NCBI GenBank assembly: GCA_905221605.1
Contig: CAJNDS010002528.1
Coordinates: 125,001 to 189,000, forward strand
DNA from: Symbiodinium natans
Taxonomy: Eukaryota > Sar > Dinophyceae > Suessiales > Symbiodiniaceae
Direction of reading: 5' to 3'
Length of the DNA stretch: 64,000 bases
A program made the translations under genes and the position numbers. Positions 11,713 to 22,926 of this stretch are shown here, piece after piece. The notes beneath the pieces were generated by a model, which was not told the DNA's origin, did no database searches, and was given only the letters and a program-made list of their open reading frames with translations. Every line of letters starts with the position of its first letter. The stretch's first letter is position 1.

Positions 11713-13985
11713 GAGCCACGTGTGTGTGCCAATATGCCATGATGTGCCATGTCATGCAAGGCGGCAAGGCGGCATGAAGGGGCTTTTCAAAGGAATCTTC
11801 GACCTTGCTCTTCGCAGCTTTGCAAGGGCTCCCATGTTTATTTCCACTTGGCTGCGCCAAGCTGATCATGCGGGATGTTTGAAATATCGCCTTGCGCACG
11901 TGATGTTAAAGCGGGTTAGGGGAGTGATGTTGTTAGACTGCAATGCGCATGCTCCACCCTACAATTTGAGTCCTGGTGGCTACTGGTCGTGGTGACGGAA
12001 CGGTATGGTATGCAAACAATGCGTTGCCGCCAGCCATGGCGCTGCCTCTGCCTGGTGCTTTGGCTGCCCTGCATAGCAGGTGTCTGGGCACCATTGTTTC
12101 AGTCTTGGCAGTCGTTCCTGTGCTGAGCTGTGCGGAGCTGAACAGTAGGGACATGTCATGGGTCCTAAGCACGGCCTTGCAAGGCCAGAGCAGTCCAGGT
12201 GATGCTCAAAGAGCCTTAGTAGCAGTCGGTTCTTGTGTGCTCCCGAAAGGCAGGAAGCAACAACGAAGAGTCCGAGCATTGATACTTGCTTTGGCTCTCC
12301 AATTGAGGTCCGTTCCAAATTGTGGCACAACAAATTGTGCAGGAAGAATGCCCAGGGATGACTGCTGCATCATTGCAACTTGACGCATGTTGATGCCTTC
12401 CCTGAGCACTCCAACGCGTTTCGGTGTGCTTTCTAAACAAACCCCTTCCATTCTGCCTGATGCTAAATCGCCTCTCCGGAAAAAAGCGACGGAGGATCGT
12501 TTCGGGGGTGGGGGGTATCAGCTATGCTGCCAGTGACTCCTGACCCAGTGCGTTCTCTAAATAATGGCAGGCTCCGTATCGCTTGGTTCAGGCCACTTCA
12601 ACCCAAATAAAGGATCCCATATGTCAGATTGACCGCAATGGGGTTTATGAGCCCGTGGAGCAAGTGGTGTGGATGCATCCTAAGGAGCTTTTGGACCCAA
12701 ATACAGTCGCACTTCTTCGAGGCACAGCGAGGGCCTCAAGCACTCGCAGCCCGGTGTTTCCTTGTGTTTGGAGGGCTCACATGCAGCATGAGACAGTAGG
12801 AGGAGCACAAGCGAGCAAAAGCTTTCAAAAACAACCGGCTAAATCCAACTGGCTTGGTGGCTACATCAAAGAGTCAGGACAACGAATCTACTCTCATTTG
12901 GCAGGGAGTTTCGCTTCTCATAGTGTCCAGTCATGCGCTTACGTCCATATGTTTGCAACAGCAGAAAGGGCGCAGTGCGTCCAACCGTGTGGAGAGACGG
13001 TGTAGACATGCAATAATGACGATGATTAGCTGATTAGTTCTGATGCTGCCAAGGCAGTAAAGTCAACATGTTCAACATTTCGAGGATTAAGACACAGTTT
13101 GGTACTACCCTTTGAAGCTGAGGTCGGCAAATTACAATCCTGGTGCTGGCAGCAAGCTCATTGCCCTCATGGCCGGCTTGGAGGGTTTGGGCATGCTCAT
13201 GAAGAACTTGGAAAGTACATACTCGTGCCCGGTGCAAGCGGCAAAGCATTTCAAGCTCGTGGCAGAAATAGCGGCTTGTCCTGCAATGTACTCGTAGCGG
13301 CTCGGCGTGCAGAAGCGCAAATGAAGGGATGTGCAGATGACCCAAGGCTCTAGCCTGCGGACATCTTAGCCGTGCGCGTCGTTTGATGCAGCTGGGGAAT
13401 ATCTTCAAGATCCAGGTAGAGTTCACATGAAAGCGCTCCCTTTCTATGCATGTGACTTCCGTTCATTTTGTGTACTGAGTCGCTTGTTCATTGCCACAGC
13501 AGGCCATGGCTCGTTGGTACAACGCGTTGCCTGAAGATGGGGACGGTCGTGGCAAGAGGTTCGAACCTCGACTTCAAGCTTCTTGCCTGCAGTGCAACGA
13601 CTTGGCACTTTTGGACTGGTGCGGCATGGGCATGACCCACTGGCGGCGAGGTTGAGTACACAATTGCCGTGACCCAGCTTCATGCTGGGCTGCAGACTCC
13701 GCACCGTGCCATTGACGCAGGGCAGCACGTGATGCACCTTACAGATTGTCAGTAGATCGACTTGCATGAATTTTGGGGAAGCTGAGTGCAACCAGATGAG
13801 GTCAGGTTTCCGGGAACTGCCCCCAAGCCTCGCATTGAAGTGCACTCGATCTGCAATTACCGTTGCTCGCTGGCATCCAGTCTGCATGAGGGAGCCACAA
13901 GAGCCACCAAATGGCAGCTGAAGATTTACGCCTCCACACGCTGCCGAGGCCCAGATCCTACGTCACAGACAGGCGCCAACTGCCC
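11713..13985. other. No identifiable gene; one unassigned open frame
   Basis: The longest + strand frame is 12583-13005 (about 140 codons, no ATG at its start, contains VVWMHPKELLDPNTVALLRG). It matches nothing I know and may be a relic exon. Another frame at 13112-13297 is equally unassigned. Near 13510-13570 there is a stretch resembling tRNA A and B boxes that does not fold as a tRNA (see rejected items). Confidence 0.3.
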
Positions 13986-13989
13986 TTTG

Positions 13990-14494
13990 CTGGAACTTTC
14001 TGTTCCGAACCACAGGGCCTACTCGGATCCCTTGCTGCATCGGAAAGCTCCAGATTGATCAACACCTACGCGGCTGCTTGCTTTCAGGAACATCATAATT
14101 ACAAGTACGTCCTTCACGAAGAACTGCCGCTTCCGGACCGAGAAGCTCACTACAGCAAGATGCTGGTAATCCATCAGGCACCACGGAAGCACACGGAAGC
14201 ACACGGAAGCACATGGAAGCACATGGCAGATGCTAGGGATTGCCAGGAAGTAGCTTAGGGAAGCAGCAGCGTGCAGCTTCCACCTCCTGGGCCTCGCAAG
14301 TCCAAGGCGTTTCTGTCAGCAAATCCACCCGACTGGGTGTTCTTCATCGACTGCGATGCTTTCTTCACAGATTCAAAAACGAGCCTGCCTGATATTCTTG
14401 AGACCTACGGGGCCAGTGGAGTGGCAGGCCCCCACTTCCTGGTTGCGGAAGATCCAGGTGGCATCAACACAGGGACAGGGCTTGAGGGACTTGA

Positions 14495-14541
<47 letters not shown>

Positions 14542-15230
14542 GCAGACGAACAAGCAGAGAGGCCCCAAAAGCGGCCCAAAGAGCCCAAGGGTTCACAAGT
14601 TGAGGCTGCGCCACTGAAGGTTGCAAGTGGAAGCGTGACCATGCCAACTCACGTGGGATCGGATATCCAACCTCACATTGGCGAAAAGAAGCATTGGAGC
14701 GAGACACTGCTCTGCGAAATTGTCCCTGAAGGACACTTCTGTTCCGCCGGAGCGAGTGGACTTTATCATTTCTAGAGCAAGTTGCAAGCAGCCAGTTTGC
14801 TGTTGCTTGGGATCAGTCAATGTTCTTCTGGGAGATTCTCAAAGCTGGGCTGCTGGCTGAGCTACCCGAGCAGACCCTGCCGCAAGCAGACTATGTCTGG
14901 CCGGCAGAGGTTGCCGTAGTCCACCAGGCGCCTTAGCGGGCAGATCTCACAAGCTGCCACGAGTTTTCGACGAACAAGCGTAGACGATGCATAGACGTAC
15001 AATAGGAACCCCAGAAGGGACCCTAATCCAGGGAACCATGGGAATCATGGGAGCCGACAATGTTTGTACCAAGTGAGGCCCACTTGAACGCGTACGTCCC
15101 GCCAGCTTCGAGGGATTGGTCTGCGCATGAGTGGAGGGAAGGCGACTTTGTGCGGCACTTTGCCGGCTGCCCGTGGCAGGACTCTGCTTTGGTCAGGGCT
15201 AGTGCCACTCTGGAACATAAACCCCGTTTC
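13990..15230 (+). CDS. Glycosyltransferase, GT34-like (GMA12/MNN10 family), multi-exon
   Basis: Likely Golgi alpha-galactosyl/mannosyl-type transferase. Conserved blocks appear in family order in separate exons. About 14050-14163 reads INTYAAACFQEHHNYKYVLHE then REAHYSKML, the family's YxxxHxY...HWSK region. 14289-14475 reads PPDWVFFIDCDAFF, with the metal-binding DxD (DCD) at 14349-14357, then DPGGINTG. About 14777-14935 reads AVAWDQSMFFWEIL, the DQ motif. 15070-15185 reads HLNAYVPP and GDFVRHFAGCPWQ, the HFAGC motif. The key motifs are intact. The N-terminal signal-anchor exon was not identified; it should lie upstream of 13990. The intron after the GGINTG block holds an (AC)n microsatellite. 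Acceptor sugar and linkage cannot be predicted. Confidence 0.75.
14181..14226 (+). repeat. 10-bp tandem repeat, about 4.5 copies
   Basis: Unit acggaagcac, the last copies changed to atggaagcac, in a GT34-gene intron. Confidence 0.9.
14498..14538 (+). repeat. (AC)n microsatellite
   Basis: About 20 AC units directly after the GGINTG exon of the GT34-like gene. Confidence 0.95.
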
Positions 15231-16038
15231 TACCAATCAAGGGCGTTGCAGTCATCCTGGCAGGAACCACACTGTTTGGGGCTCATGCGCGAGACTGCGA
15301 AGTATGCTGATCAGGAACTGAGACGAGCATCGTGACAACCATGAGCTGGCACAAAGATGCTGGGACTGTTCTATCATCCTGCAGGTGCTGCCGGAAGTGC
15401 GCTTTAACAGGTGCGTGCCTTCGGCTGACATCATTTTGGCCCAAGACTCAAGCAGCCAATGATGCAGCTCCGGTCTGGGCCTCGTATCACCCTTTAGAAT
15501 CTTAGAATCCTTAGAATCCTTAGGGCCTGAAAGCAGGTGCTTGGCTTGCTCAAGCCTGCTCAAGCCATGGCGGCCCAAGCCTTGTTCCTCACAGGAATCA
15601 CGTGCCCGGGCCGCAACATGGACCCTGCATCCCATCGACTCATGTGCGTATGTGGAACACCCCCGCCCACATGCAAGGCTGTGCCGAGTGCTTGGGAGGG
15701 AGACGCCGCAAATTGTGACCTCGATGCCGCAAGAAGCTCCAGTCAGGACTCTTTCTAGCAGCAGAGGGCAGCATCTTGACTCAGCGGAAGGTGCGAGGGA
15801 CGGCAATGGCGTCCTGCAGCTTTCCCACTCCGGCATGCAATCTGGGCATGCAGGACAGTGCCAGGAAAAGCGCAGCAACGGGAAGTGCTCCAAGATGTTA
15901 CCTACCTGAATCGGTATATCTTCGCGTGGAACGCATTGCAGCACCCCCAGTTAGCCGGGGAGTGAAAATTACATGAGTGAAGTTCGCTGAAGCATATGGG
16001 CTGCAGGGGCGTTGAGACATTTCCCGAACGGCTCGCCC
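15231..16038. other. No identifiable gene
   Basis: Contains a 9-bp tandem repeat (cttagaatc, three copies, 15494-15525) and a two-copy 10-bp repeat near 15545-15565. A possible terminal GT34 exon near 15384-15410 could not be confirmed. Confidence 0.35.
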
Positions 16039-16107
16039 ACTCTCTCTCTCTCTCTCTTTCCACTTCCTCCGCTCGTCTCACTCTTGCTTGCTCTCTCTTT
16101 CTCTCTG

Positions 16108-16165
<58 letters not shown>

Positions 16166-16170
16166 CTCTT
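16039..16170 (+). repeat. (CT)n microsatellite and polypyrimidine tract
   Basis: (CT)n at 16039-16058 and an interrupted (CT)n at about 16091-16170, ending just before an acceptor AG at 16177-16178. It may act as a very long polypyrimidine tract. Confidence 0.9.
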
Positions 16171-16178
16171 GTTTCCAG

Positions 16179-16473
16179 GCATCCGATGGGAGGTGGGGTG
16201 GAGCATCTGGGCAGCAAAGAGTCGAAAGAGTGGCCCAACCTATGCCATCAGAATCCATCGGAGATATGGCTGTGGCCGAGTGTTGTCGAATTTGTTGTGG
16301 AGCTGGCGTGTGATGCTGAAGTCGGCCTCCAGAATCACACAAGGCATTGGGTGGTTTCCTTTTGCCCGAGATGGTGGGAGCCATGCCAGCACCTGGAGCC
16401 AATCTTTTCAGAAGCGGCGAAACGGTGGCAAGGTCAGTTTCTCGACAGCCTCCACACCTTGTGGGTTCGGTGA
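16179..16473 (+). CDS. Thioredoxin-fold fragment with altered active site
   Basis: The frame ending at the TGA at 16471-16473 contains HWVVSFCPRWWEPCQHLEPI followed by FSEAAKRW (about 16345-16430). This is the beta-strand, active-site and helix pattern of thioredoxin/PDI domains. At the position of the usual WCxxC it reads WWEPC, so the first cysteine is missing and only the second remains. That would prevent dithiol exchange, although one-cysteine PDI-like proteins exist. The remainder of the fold was not found with confidence; a short block reading VAIYHSGMQV near 16890 could be the following strand after an intron. Upstream coding between 16179 and 16330 is uncertain because three frames are partly open. 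Confidence 0.45.
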
Positions 16474-17007
16474 AAGTTCAGGTGAGTTGCACACGTTGCA
16501 CCTAGTCTATCTGTAGCCAAGGTACTGTAAGGCTGTAAGGCATTGGCATGGTAAATCTTTCGAGCTAAGGTTGAACAGGGACCCTTCAGTGGTGAGGGTG
16601 CGGTTTGCGCAGGCCAGCGCTGCCCCCTGCGAAATTTGACAGGGCTCCATGGGATTGTGGCCTCGGTGAGTTTCCCCCCGAAGTTCCATGGGCGCATCCC
16701 CTCTACGAGGGGCAGCGTCGCTCCGGCAGGTTGATTGCGCCGTGGACAAAGTTCTTTGTAATGAGCAGCGGGTGACGTCATACCCGATGGCCTGCTTCCC
16801 AGACACTGCTCGGACGGGCCTTGTGCCAATGCAGAAGTTCTAGGTCGTTTTACGGACGCGCCTGCTGCCTCCATGTTGCCCCCCACAGGTGGCCATCTAC
16901 CACAGTGGAATGCAAGTTGGCGTGACAGGTGCACAACATACAATGTCCAAAAAGTGTGCGCAGCGCCATTCTGCCATTGACAACTTTTTGTCCAAGTCTC
17001 CGATTGA

Positions 17008-17265
17008 GTGGAGGCATCACACGGGAGATGGCGCAGCTTGACTATCGAGGGCCTGGACGCCGGGTTTAGCGATCGCAGGCTTGTTGTCCTTAGGGAAAGG
17101 GCGTTTCTGGACATAAACTGGAATCTCAGGACAGACCTTGAAGAGTTCCTGAAGAAGGAGCTCGAGGTTGCTCCAAAAACAATCAGTACCGAGGACGGCC
17201 TCCCGCACAACCCAAACCCATTCACCGGGTGCAAGCCCACTGTGGAGAAAGTTCTACTGTATTGA
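17008..17265 (+). CDS. Unidentified ORF/exon
   Basis: About 85 codons with protein-like composition, including FLDINWNLRTDLEEFLKKEL and a Pro/Asn-rich end. No family recognised. It may be a later exon of the thioredoxin-like gene or of an unknown gene. From 17266 to 18060 only short unassigned frames are seen. Confidence 0.3.
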   Translation: MEASHGRWRSLTIEGLDAGFSDRRLVVLRERAFLDINWNLRTDLEEFLKKELEVAPKTISTEDGLPHNPNPFTGCKPTVEKVLLY

Positions 17266-18059
17266 TTTCTACCGCAGCTTGCCCCTATCGGAGGCGCCAG
17301 GCGACTTTAAAGCCAAGCCCCTCGGCCACGCTCGGCCTCTCTGGCCTCTGGACATGCAGGAGTTCAAGGAGTTCTGTGCGTTCTGTGCCCGGGCGGCACG
17401 ATTGTCATGATCTCCGCCAAACCTTCACATGGTGCTATCCAGCTTGTGTTCGTGGAAGCCTCCCAAGTTCAAGTATCCGAAAAGAAGGATTTCGGAAAAG
17501 ATGGGCATGTTTGTTGCGTCAAGGTTGGCACAGCTCGTGCGATCTGTTTCTGGCCGCGGTTCTGGTACTTGTGAGCCTGCGGCACTTTGGCTCAGCATTG
17601 GCCTTGGCGTAGTGCCTTGCCCGAGGCCTTAAACCGTTAAACCCGTTAAGCCCGTTCGGCTGCCGGGATCTCAGGTTCCTGCATGTTTCTCCGCAGGATG
17701 CTCGTGGAGATGTTTCGACAAGGCCTGGTTCAACTGATGTCGCGTGGGACATGTGCGAAACGTGCATGTTCTGCAGGACGACCGGGCACTCTTCCTTTGA
17801 TTTCTTGCCTTGGGCTCCTGTGCCGACTGCAGTCGAGATCTGACACGCGAAATATCTTCACAAAGTTTCAATCCCGTCAGTTTCCAGCAATTCGCGGGAG
17901 TAGGATGCTTAGGTTTGCCCCAGTTTAGAAGCAAGCTCTTTCGGGGATGCTTCGGCAAGCTCGGAAAACATGCGCGGGCAAACGGCCGGGTCACTTGTTT
18001 CGTAAGGGCTGTGCCGCTTCACATCTCCTGTCAGAGTTCTGTTTACTCATAGACACTCT

Positions 18060-19661
18060 CCAGCAAGGTCCTGTCTATGGAGGCTGAGCTGGTGCGTGGG
18101 CAGAAGGAGCTTTGCGAGGCGCCATGCGGAGCAATCTTGATGAGGACAGTTGAAGACATAGTATGATGCTGTGTCTTTTTATGTACTCGCTGTTTTAGCG
18201 CCATCAGGCCACAAGGGTGAAAAATGGGTTCGAGCCGATGGGCAGACCTTTTTAGGCAGAGCAAGTGCAGAAGCTCGCCCTGCAGCAAGAAGTCGCGGAC
18301 CTTCGCAGGAACCCAAGGTGTTAATCTTGAGTTGTTTCAGAGTGCGGTTGCACCACACCACTGTGCATAGTCTGGCTAGGCTGTGTTCTGTCGACTCCGC
18401 GAATTGTTTGAGTCGTACGTCTACACAGAAGAGGGGAGCTGTGCACATGATCCCAAGTTCAAGTTGCTGCTTACTCCGCAAGCCGTTCGTGCCCAAAGCC
18501 TTCGGCCGCAGCGGTGAACGCTCGTCTTACTTACGCTCATCCTTTAGAAGATGGGCAATCTTTGCTGCCCTGCCACTGGGCCATCGCCGGTCATCGTGCA
18601 CATCTATGCAGCAGCCCGAGAAGCGCGTGCCTTGTACTCTCGGATGCTGCATGTGCGTTTTCGCCAAGGATGTTACCGGCACAGCGCCCGTGCAGGTTGT
18701 TAATGAGGCGCGAGTGTCACTGCTTAGGCCCTCGGTTCGAGGGTGGTTCATGATAGACGTCCTTCGGCAGGTCTTACGCCCGTTGGGCACCGGAGCCTTC
18801 CACGCTGCCGTGGAAGTTCATGGAAGGCGGCCGGGACCGGTCTGTGTAGCGTCCTTTTCTGGTACCGGAAGAACGGGGCCGTGAACCACAACGAGGATCT
18901 ATGGGTTTTCCAGACCGAATTAATTGCAGCCAGTGTTTTCATTCCGCTAATGTTCTTGCATAGCTCCTTGCAGGGAGTGGAGCTATGGGCAGACGGCGAG
19001 AGGCCCTGGAATCTTTGAGAATCAGCCAGCGGCGTGCGGGCAACACTCGTACCGGGAGGCACATCACCAAGGGTATCTTAGGTCTTAGGGTCTAGGGTGG
19101 TGACCTTCCAAAGTCTGCTGCAAAAGGGCGGTTGATATATCTGGCAGTTTGAGCGGTTGTTGGCTTTGGGCGGCTGATCCCCCCAGTCTGCATACAACAA
19201 GGAGATAGCCCGGCAATGACCAAGACTGTTGGCTTTTGTAGCTGGTGTCGAACCGATGACTTCGGAAGAGGCGATTCACATGGGCTTCACAGACTTCTCG
19301 CCGTTCGAAGTTCAGATGATTCTTGCCGAGATGGCTAAACGCTGGCGTGGTCGAGACACTTGACAGTGAAGTTTACTTGGATTCGCGTGGCATAGCCCCG
19401 AAACCCTAAACCCCCCTGTTTGCAAACTGAGAGAAGACCGAAGAGTCATTGCGGTTGCCCCATATTATAATACGGCTCCTGATATTTAGGGTACCCCAAA
19501 AGGGATCATAAGTTTGACAGCCACCCGTGCCTTAATTGTGATTATTTGGGCATGTCTCAGCCCAGGACTACGATGTGCTCAGCAAGAATTGCTGTCACTT
19601 CAGTGACGAGCTGTGCCAACTTCTTGGGGTTGGTCAGCTTCCCTCCTGGGTTGGCTCCTGA
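18060..19661 (+). CDS. PPPDE (DeSI-type) cysteine peptidase, multi-exon
   Basis: Predicted thiol peptidase of the PPPDE superfamily, whose members remove SUMO or ubiquitin. The exon around 18750-18830 reads VLRQVLRPLGTGAFHAAVEV; its His codon at 18801-18803 matches the catalytic histidine of the (Y/F)HxxVEVxGxEW motif. A short block near 19030-19060 reads HSYREA, the family's YRE element. The exon at about 19240-19349 reads TSEEAIHMGFTDFSPFEVQM. The last exon, 19561-19661, reads DYDVLSKNCCHFSDELC with the catalytic Cys at 19590-19592, then LPSWVGS and the TGA at 19659-19661. The intron 19350-19560 is canonical GT-AG and joins the frame as WRAQDYDV. The catalytic pair is intact. Coiled-coil exons near 18075-18115 (MEAELVRGQKELCE) and 18265-18308 (QKLALQQEVADLRRNP) may be its N-terminal part; the true start is unknown. 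Confidence 0.75.
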
Positions 19662-21314
19662 GTGTCAGAGCAGAGCGTCGCTAGAGAGGGAGAGAGGTTG
19701 TTGCGCGCCGGGTTCATGCTCAAGCACTCCATGTGTCACCATGCTGGGAACTGCAAGCATGATCGCTTCAGACCATTGGGTTCGTTTCTGACATGCTGCC
19801 GAGTTTAATCGAGTTGCAGGTTTTTTTTCCTGGCTTGGGGCATGGCATTTCGCAGAATGCACGAAAGCTAGCTCCCTGGAGCTTGCAGTTTTTTTGCTCA
19901 CAACCTTCTGGTCTTGGAGCTACTTAGAGTGTGCTTCTTCCTGGTGTCTCAGGGAAAAAGGCGGCACCCCCCCCAACCCCCCCTTTCTTGATGACAACAT
20001 GTCACCGTACGTGGTCTTTGAACGGTAAACCCGAGGAGTTAAACCCCGCTCACCAGATGAGACCTCCCAACTGAAGCCTTGCCTGCCTTGAGCGAGCGCG
20101 AGAGTCGAAACCCTGCAAAGCCTAACTTCCAGAACGCACCGCGTTTCACAAACTATCGGCCGGGCTGACTGCCAAAGAGTCCCCTGCGTGCCACCGTCGG
20201 GATCATGTCTTTCGTTCGCCCTGCTCTCAAGTGTAACATCTGTCGCGCTTGCGAAACAAAGAAAGCGCACTCTGTGCGCAGACCGCCCGTCACATCTCCA
20301 CTGCAAGTCACAGCAATGGCATTGTCTAGTGGCCAATGAGAGAGCCCTGTTTTCACTCGGGTGTATGAAGAAGGGGGTGGGGCATGAACGTATCGGCAAG
20401 CTGAGGTCACAAATTTGGCAGGTACCATGTCGAGGGTTGGTCCAGGACTCCGTGAACTGTGCCTCGGCCAGTTGTGGCGGCAAAAAAGCGCATAGCTGCA
20501 TCAGCATGTCGCGGTACTAGCGTAGGCCCACCAGCCGCTTCTTGCAGTATCGGCAAATTACATCAAGCTGAGATCGGGAATGTGCTGAATCGTGTGCAAG
20601 TCCCGCCGTTCGCGACCGCATATTTCTGTGCCCGGCGTTTCAGGAAGTCCAGGATCTTCAACCCTTTCAGCTTCATCAATGGGAACAGAGCGGAGAAGAC
20701 AGACTCGAGTGTGCCTTGGGTTTCGTTGACATGTGGCTGCATGCAGAAGCAGCTCCTTGTGTGTTTTGCACGGTCTCGTGGGTTTCAGGCTGTGGCAGCA
20801 TCTCGATGACCGTGGCTGTAGCCTTTCTCTTCTTCATGCTAGAGATGGCAGTGAGGGTTGGGTACGGCGGCGGCTCGGTGCCGACTATTTCTTTGGAGGG
20901 TTGGGAGCGCGACAGCAGCGCACCGACCCCGTAGTAACAGGCATTTCACAGAGTGATCGCTTGTGATCCCCGCTCTGATCTCGAGAAGCAAGTGCGTGAG
21001 TCTACCGTACGATCTTACACCAATGCATAATTTTGTAGGAACTTCTTGTTTCCCAGATTGTCCCACCTTGCACGGCTCTGAGAACAAACTCGGAGGCAAG
21101 GACAAGCTGGCTAGCAGCGCCTGGCGGCTGTCCGATGATCACAGTGAATTCACAGCACACAAGTTAGCTGCCTTTTGTGTACCTGAACTGCAATTTCTTC
21201 TTGTTGCGAAACAGATGCGGTCGTTGCTGCATGTGGCTTCCTTGAGTGTGTTACGGGAGTAGTGGCTTGGCGGCTTGATCTGCAACATGCTGCCATGAAC
21301 TGCCATCCAGCCAC
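19662..21314. other. No identifiable gene
   Basis: Frames at 20188-20520 and 20459-20809 (+ strand) are open but carry no motif I know, and the composition does not favour one strand. No repeat arrays seen. The intron upstream at about 19400-19510 holds one telomere-like CCCTAAA unit. Confidence 0.35.
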
Positions 21315-22340
21315 ATGGCTCAAAGGCTTGCGTTGCTATCTTGTGCTGCCCATGCCGCACTTGCGTGGATCTGCGAGCGTACCTTTCATGTCGTTAGTCC
21401 AGGCATAGCGGAAAGCTACGCACCCGAATTGGCGGAGTGCCGATTGCTGCAGTATGCGGAGGTGTTGAGGAGAGGCCTCGCCTCGAGCACGTGTGCAAGT
21501 GAACTGGCCACGGCTCCTCTGGTTGTGATCCCTGGCTACACTTTTCACAATTGCCATTGGCCGAAGTATGGGGGTGACTGTGATGCAGAAGGAACCATTT
21601 TCCGACCCGGCAGGGTGTGCTATGATGAGCAGACCATGGGCGCTTACAGACGCATTATGGAGGCTGAAGACTTCTCCCACAAAACTGTGGCCATCATCGA
21701 TGGCTCTGGTAGCGTGCAGCAGGCTTGGTTGCCTGATCTGAGCCTCTACAGTCACCCTCGCATCGTCATCCTGCGTCTTGGAGCACCTGTGTGGTTTCAC
21801 CGGCCAGGTGTCGATGTCTCGCTCCCACCAGGGCCTCTGGCACGTTGCGCAGATCCAACAGCCACAGATGCCATGCGGGAATCCCTGGACGCGAAGCGGT
21901 ACCTTGCCACATTCAAGGGCAAGTTACGCCACAGCCAGGTGCGCATGGCTTTGGCGAATCTCCACCACAATGATTTCGATGTTGTCATTGTAGATCGGCT
22001 GGATGGCAGCTATGACTACGAGCAACTATTATTCTCCTCGACCTTCAGCTTGATCCTCCAGGGTGACATGCTCCAAACTTTCCACTTTGCTGAGGCTGTT
22101 TGTTCTGGTGGTATCCCAGTGCTCATTTCAAGCCATTGGATCCCACCTTTACAAGAATTGATACCATTCGAGTCCTACGGCATGCGCTTTCGCGATGATG
22201 ACATCCCCAGCCTGATCGTGAAGTTGCGTGCTGTGGATGAGTTCACGCGACGGCAGCTGCGCCAGCGTGCAGTGGAGGCATGCAGGTCACACTTCAGGCG
22301 GATGTTCACGAAACAGCTACATGCAGTTGGTAGCTGCTAG
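21315..22340 (+). CDS. Exostosin-like glycosyltransferase (GT47 type), intronless
   Basis: A 341-codon uninterrupted ORF. It starts at the ATG at 21315 with a hydrophobic N-terminus of about 18 residues, suggesting a signal peptide or anchor for the secretory pathway. The C-terminal half has the exostosin pattern: KRYLATFKGKLRHSQVR (about residues 194-210), then SSTFSLILQGD (about 246-256), FHFAEAVCSGGIPVLIS (about 260-276), PFESYGMRF and an alternating leucine tail. These correspond to the family's F.G...R, S.FCL.P.GD, E.i..GCIPVI and pf..y....v.e blocks. The full length and intact blocks suggest a functional enzyme; its sugar specificity is unknown. A diverged paralogue follows directly downstream. 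Lack of introns amid intron-rich neighbours is notable. Confidence 0.8.
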   Translation: MAQRLALLSCAAHAALAWICERTFHVVSPGIAESYAPELAECRLLQYAEVLRRGLASSTCASELATAPLVVIPGYTFHNCHWPKYGGDCDAEGTIFRPGRVCYDEQTMGAYRRIMEAEDFSHKTVAIIDGSGSVQQAWLPDLSLYSHPRIVILRLGAPVWFHRPGVDVSLPPGPLARCADPTATDAMRESLDAKRYLATFKGKLRHSQVRMALANLHHNDFDVVIVDRLDGSYDYEQLLFSSTFSLILQGDMLQTFHFAEAVCSGGIPVLISSHWIPPLQELIPFESYGMRFRDDDIPSLIVKLRAVDEFTRRQLRQRAVEACRSHFRRMFTKQLHAVGSC

Positions 22341-22926
22341 CTCAAGCCCAGCCAATGCGAGCATAACCGCACAGCGCCCACGTAGGACAAGCCTCATCAT
22401 GCAACGCAAACTGCCCCATGCCACTTTCTACGTTGGGTGCTTTTCGGGGCTTTCTCTCGAGGTTTCTGGCCCTAGGCTTGGTTTCTGATTGTCATGCTTG
22501 GTGCCATGTGAGTCATGTCAGCCCCAATGTGATTACGAGGACTATGGAGGTCCAAGCTGCGTCAGTGGCGCAGCAGCTGTCTCTAGCAAGCCATCGCTCT
22601 GCGCTCCTGAAGGAGTCGGCCGACAGCCTTGGGGTGCACGGGCAGCATGTCCCAAGCTGGGGGAATTCCTCCAAAGATTTGGGCCTTGCGGTGTTCTGAA
22701 GGTTTTGTTACAATTAGAGTTTCTGTACCCTTGGTGGTCATTGGCAAGGCCTGCTTCGGAACTGCTTGTGTTTAGCAGAGTCTCGCAGCGAAACCATAGC
22801 TAGGCTTGGCAAGCTTGGACCTTGCAAGCATAACCCGGCTCCAGGTGCAATAGACATAGCCAAAAACTTTTTGGCTCACATGATACGACATACCCATCAT
22901 CTTCAACAGCGTGAGGCTTCAAACCC
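22341..22926. other. Intergenic or 5' exon region between the two GT47 genes
   Basis: A Cys-rich frame at 22489-22803 (begins MSCLVPCESCQPQCDYEDYG) could be a first exon of the downstream gene but is unconfirmed. Nothing else seen. Confidence 0.3.

Noticed and set aside
13500-13575. tRNA-Phe-like stretch with a GCTCGTTGG segment, CTGAAGA and GGTTCGAACC
   Set aside because: The anticodon and acceptor stems do not pair and the variable region is too long; at best an old tRNA-derived relic.
15902-16402. Minus-strand frame rich in Arg/Glu repeats
   Set aside because: Antisense translation of the (CT)n tract.
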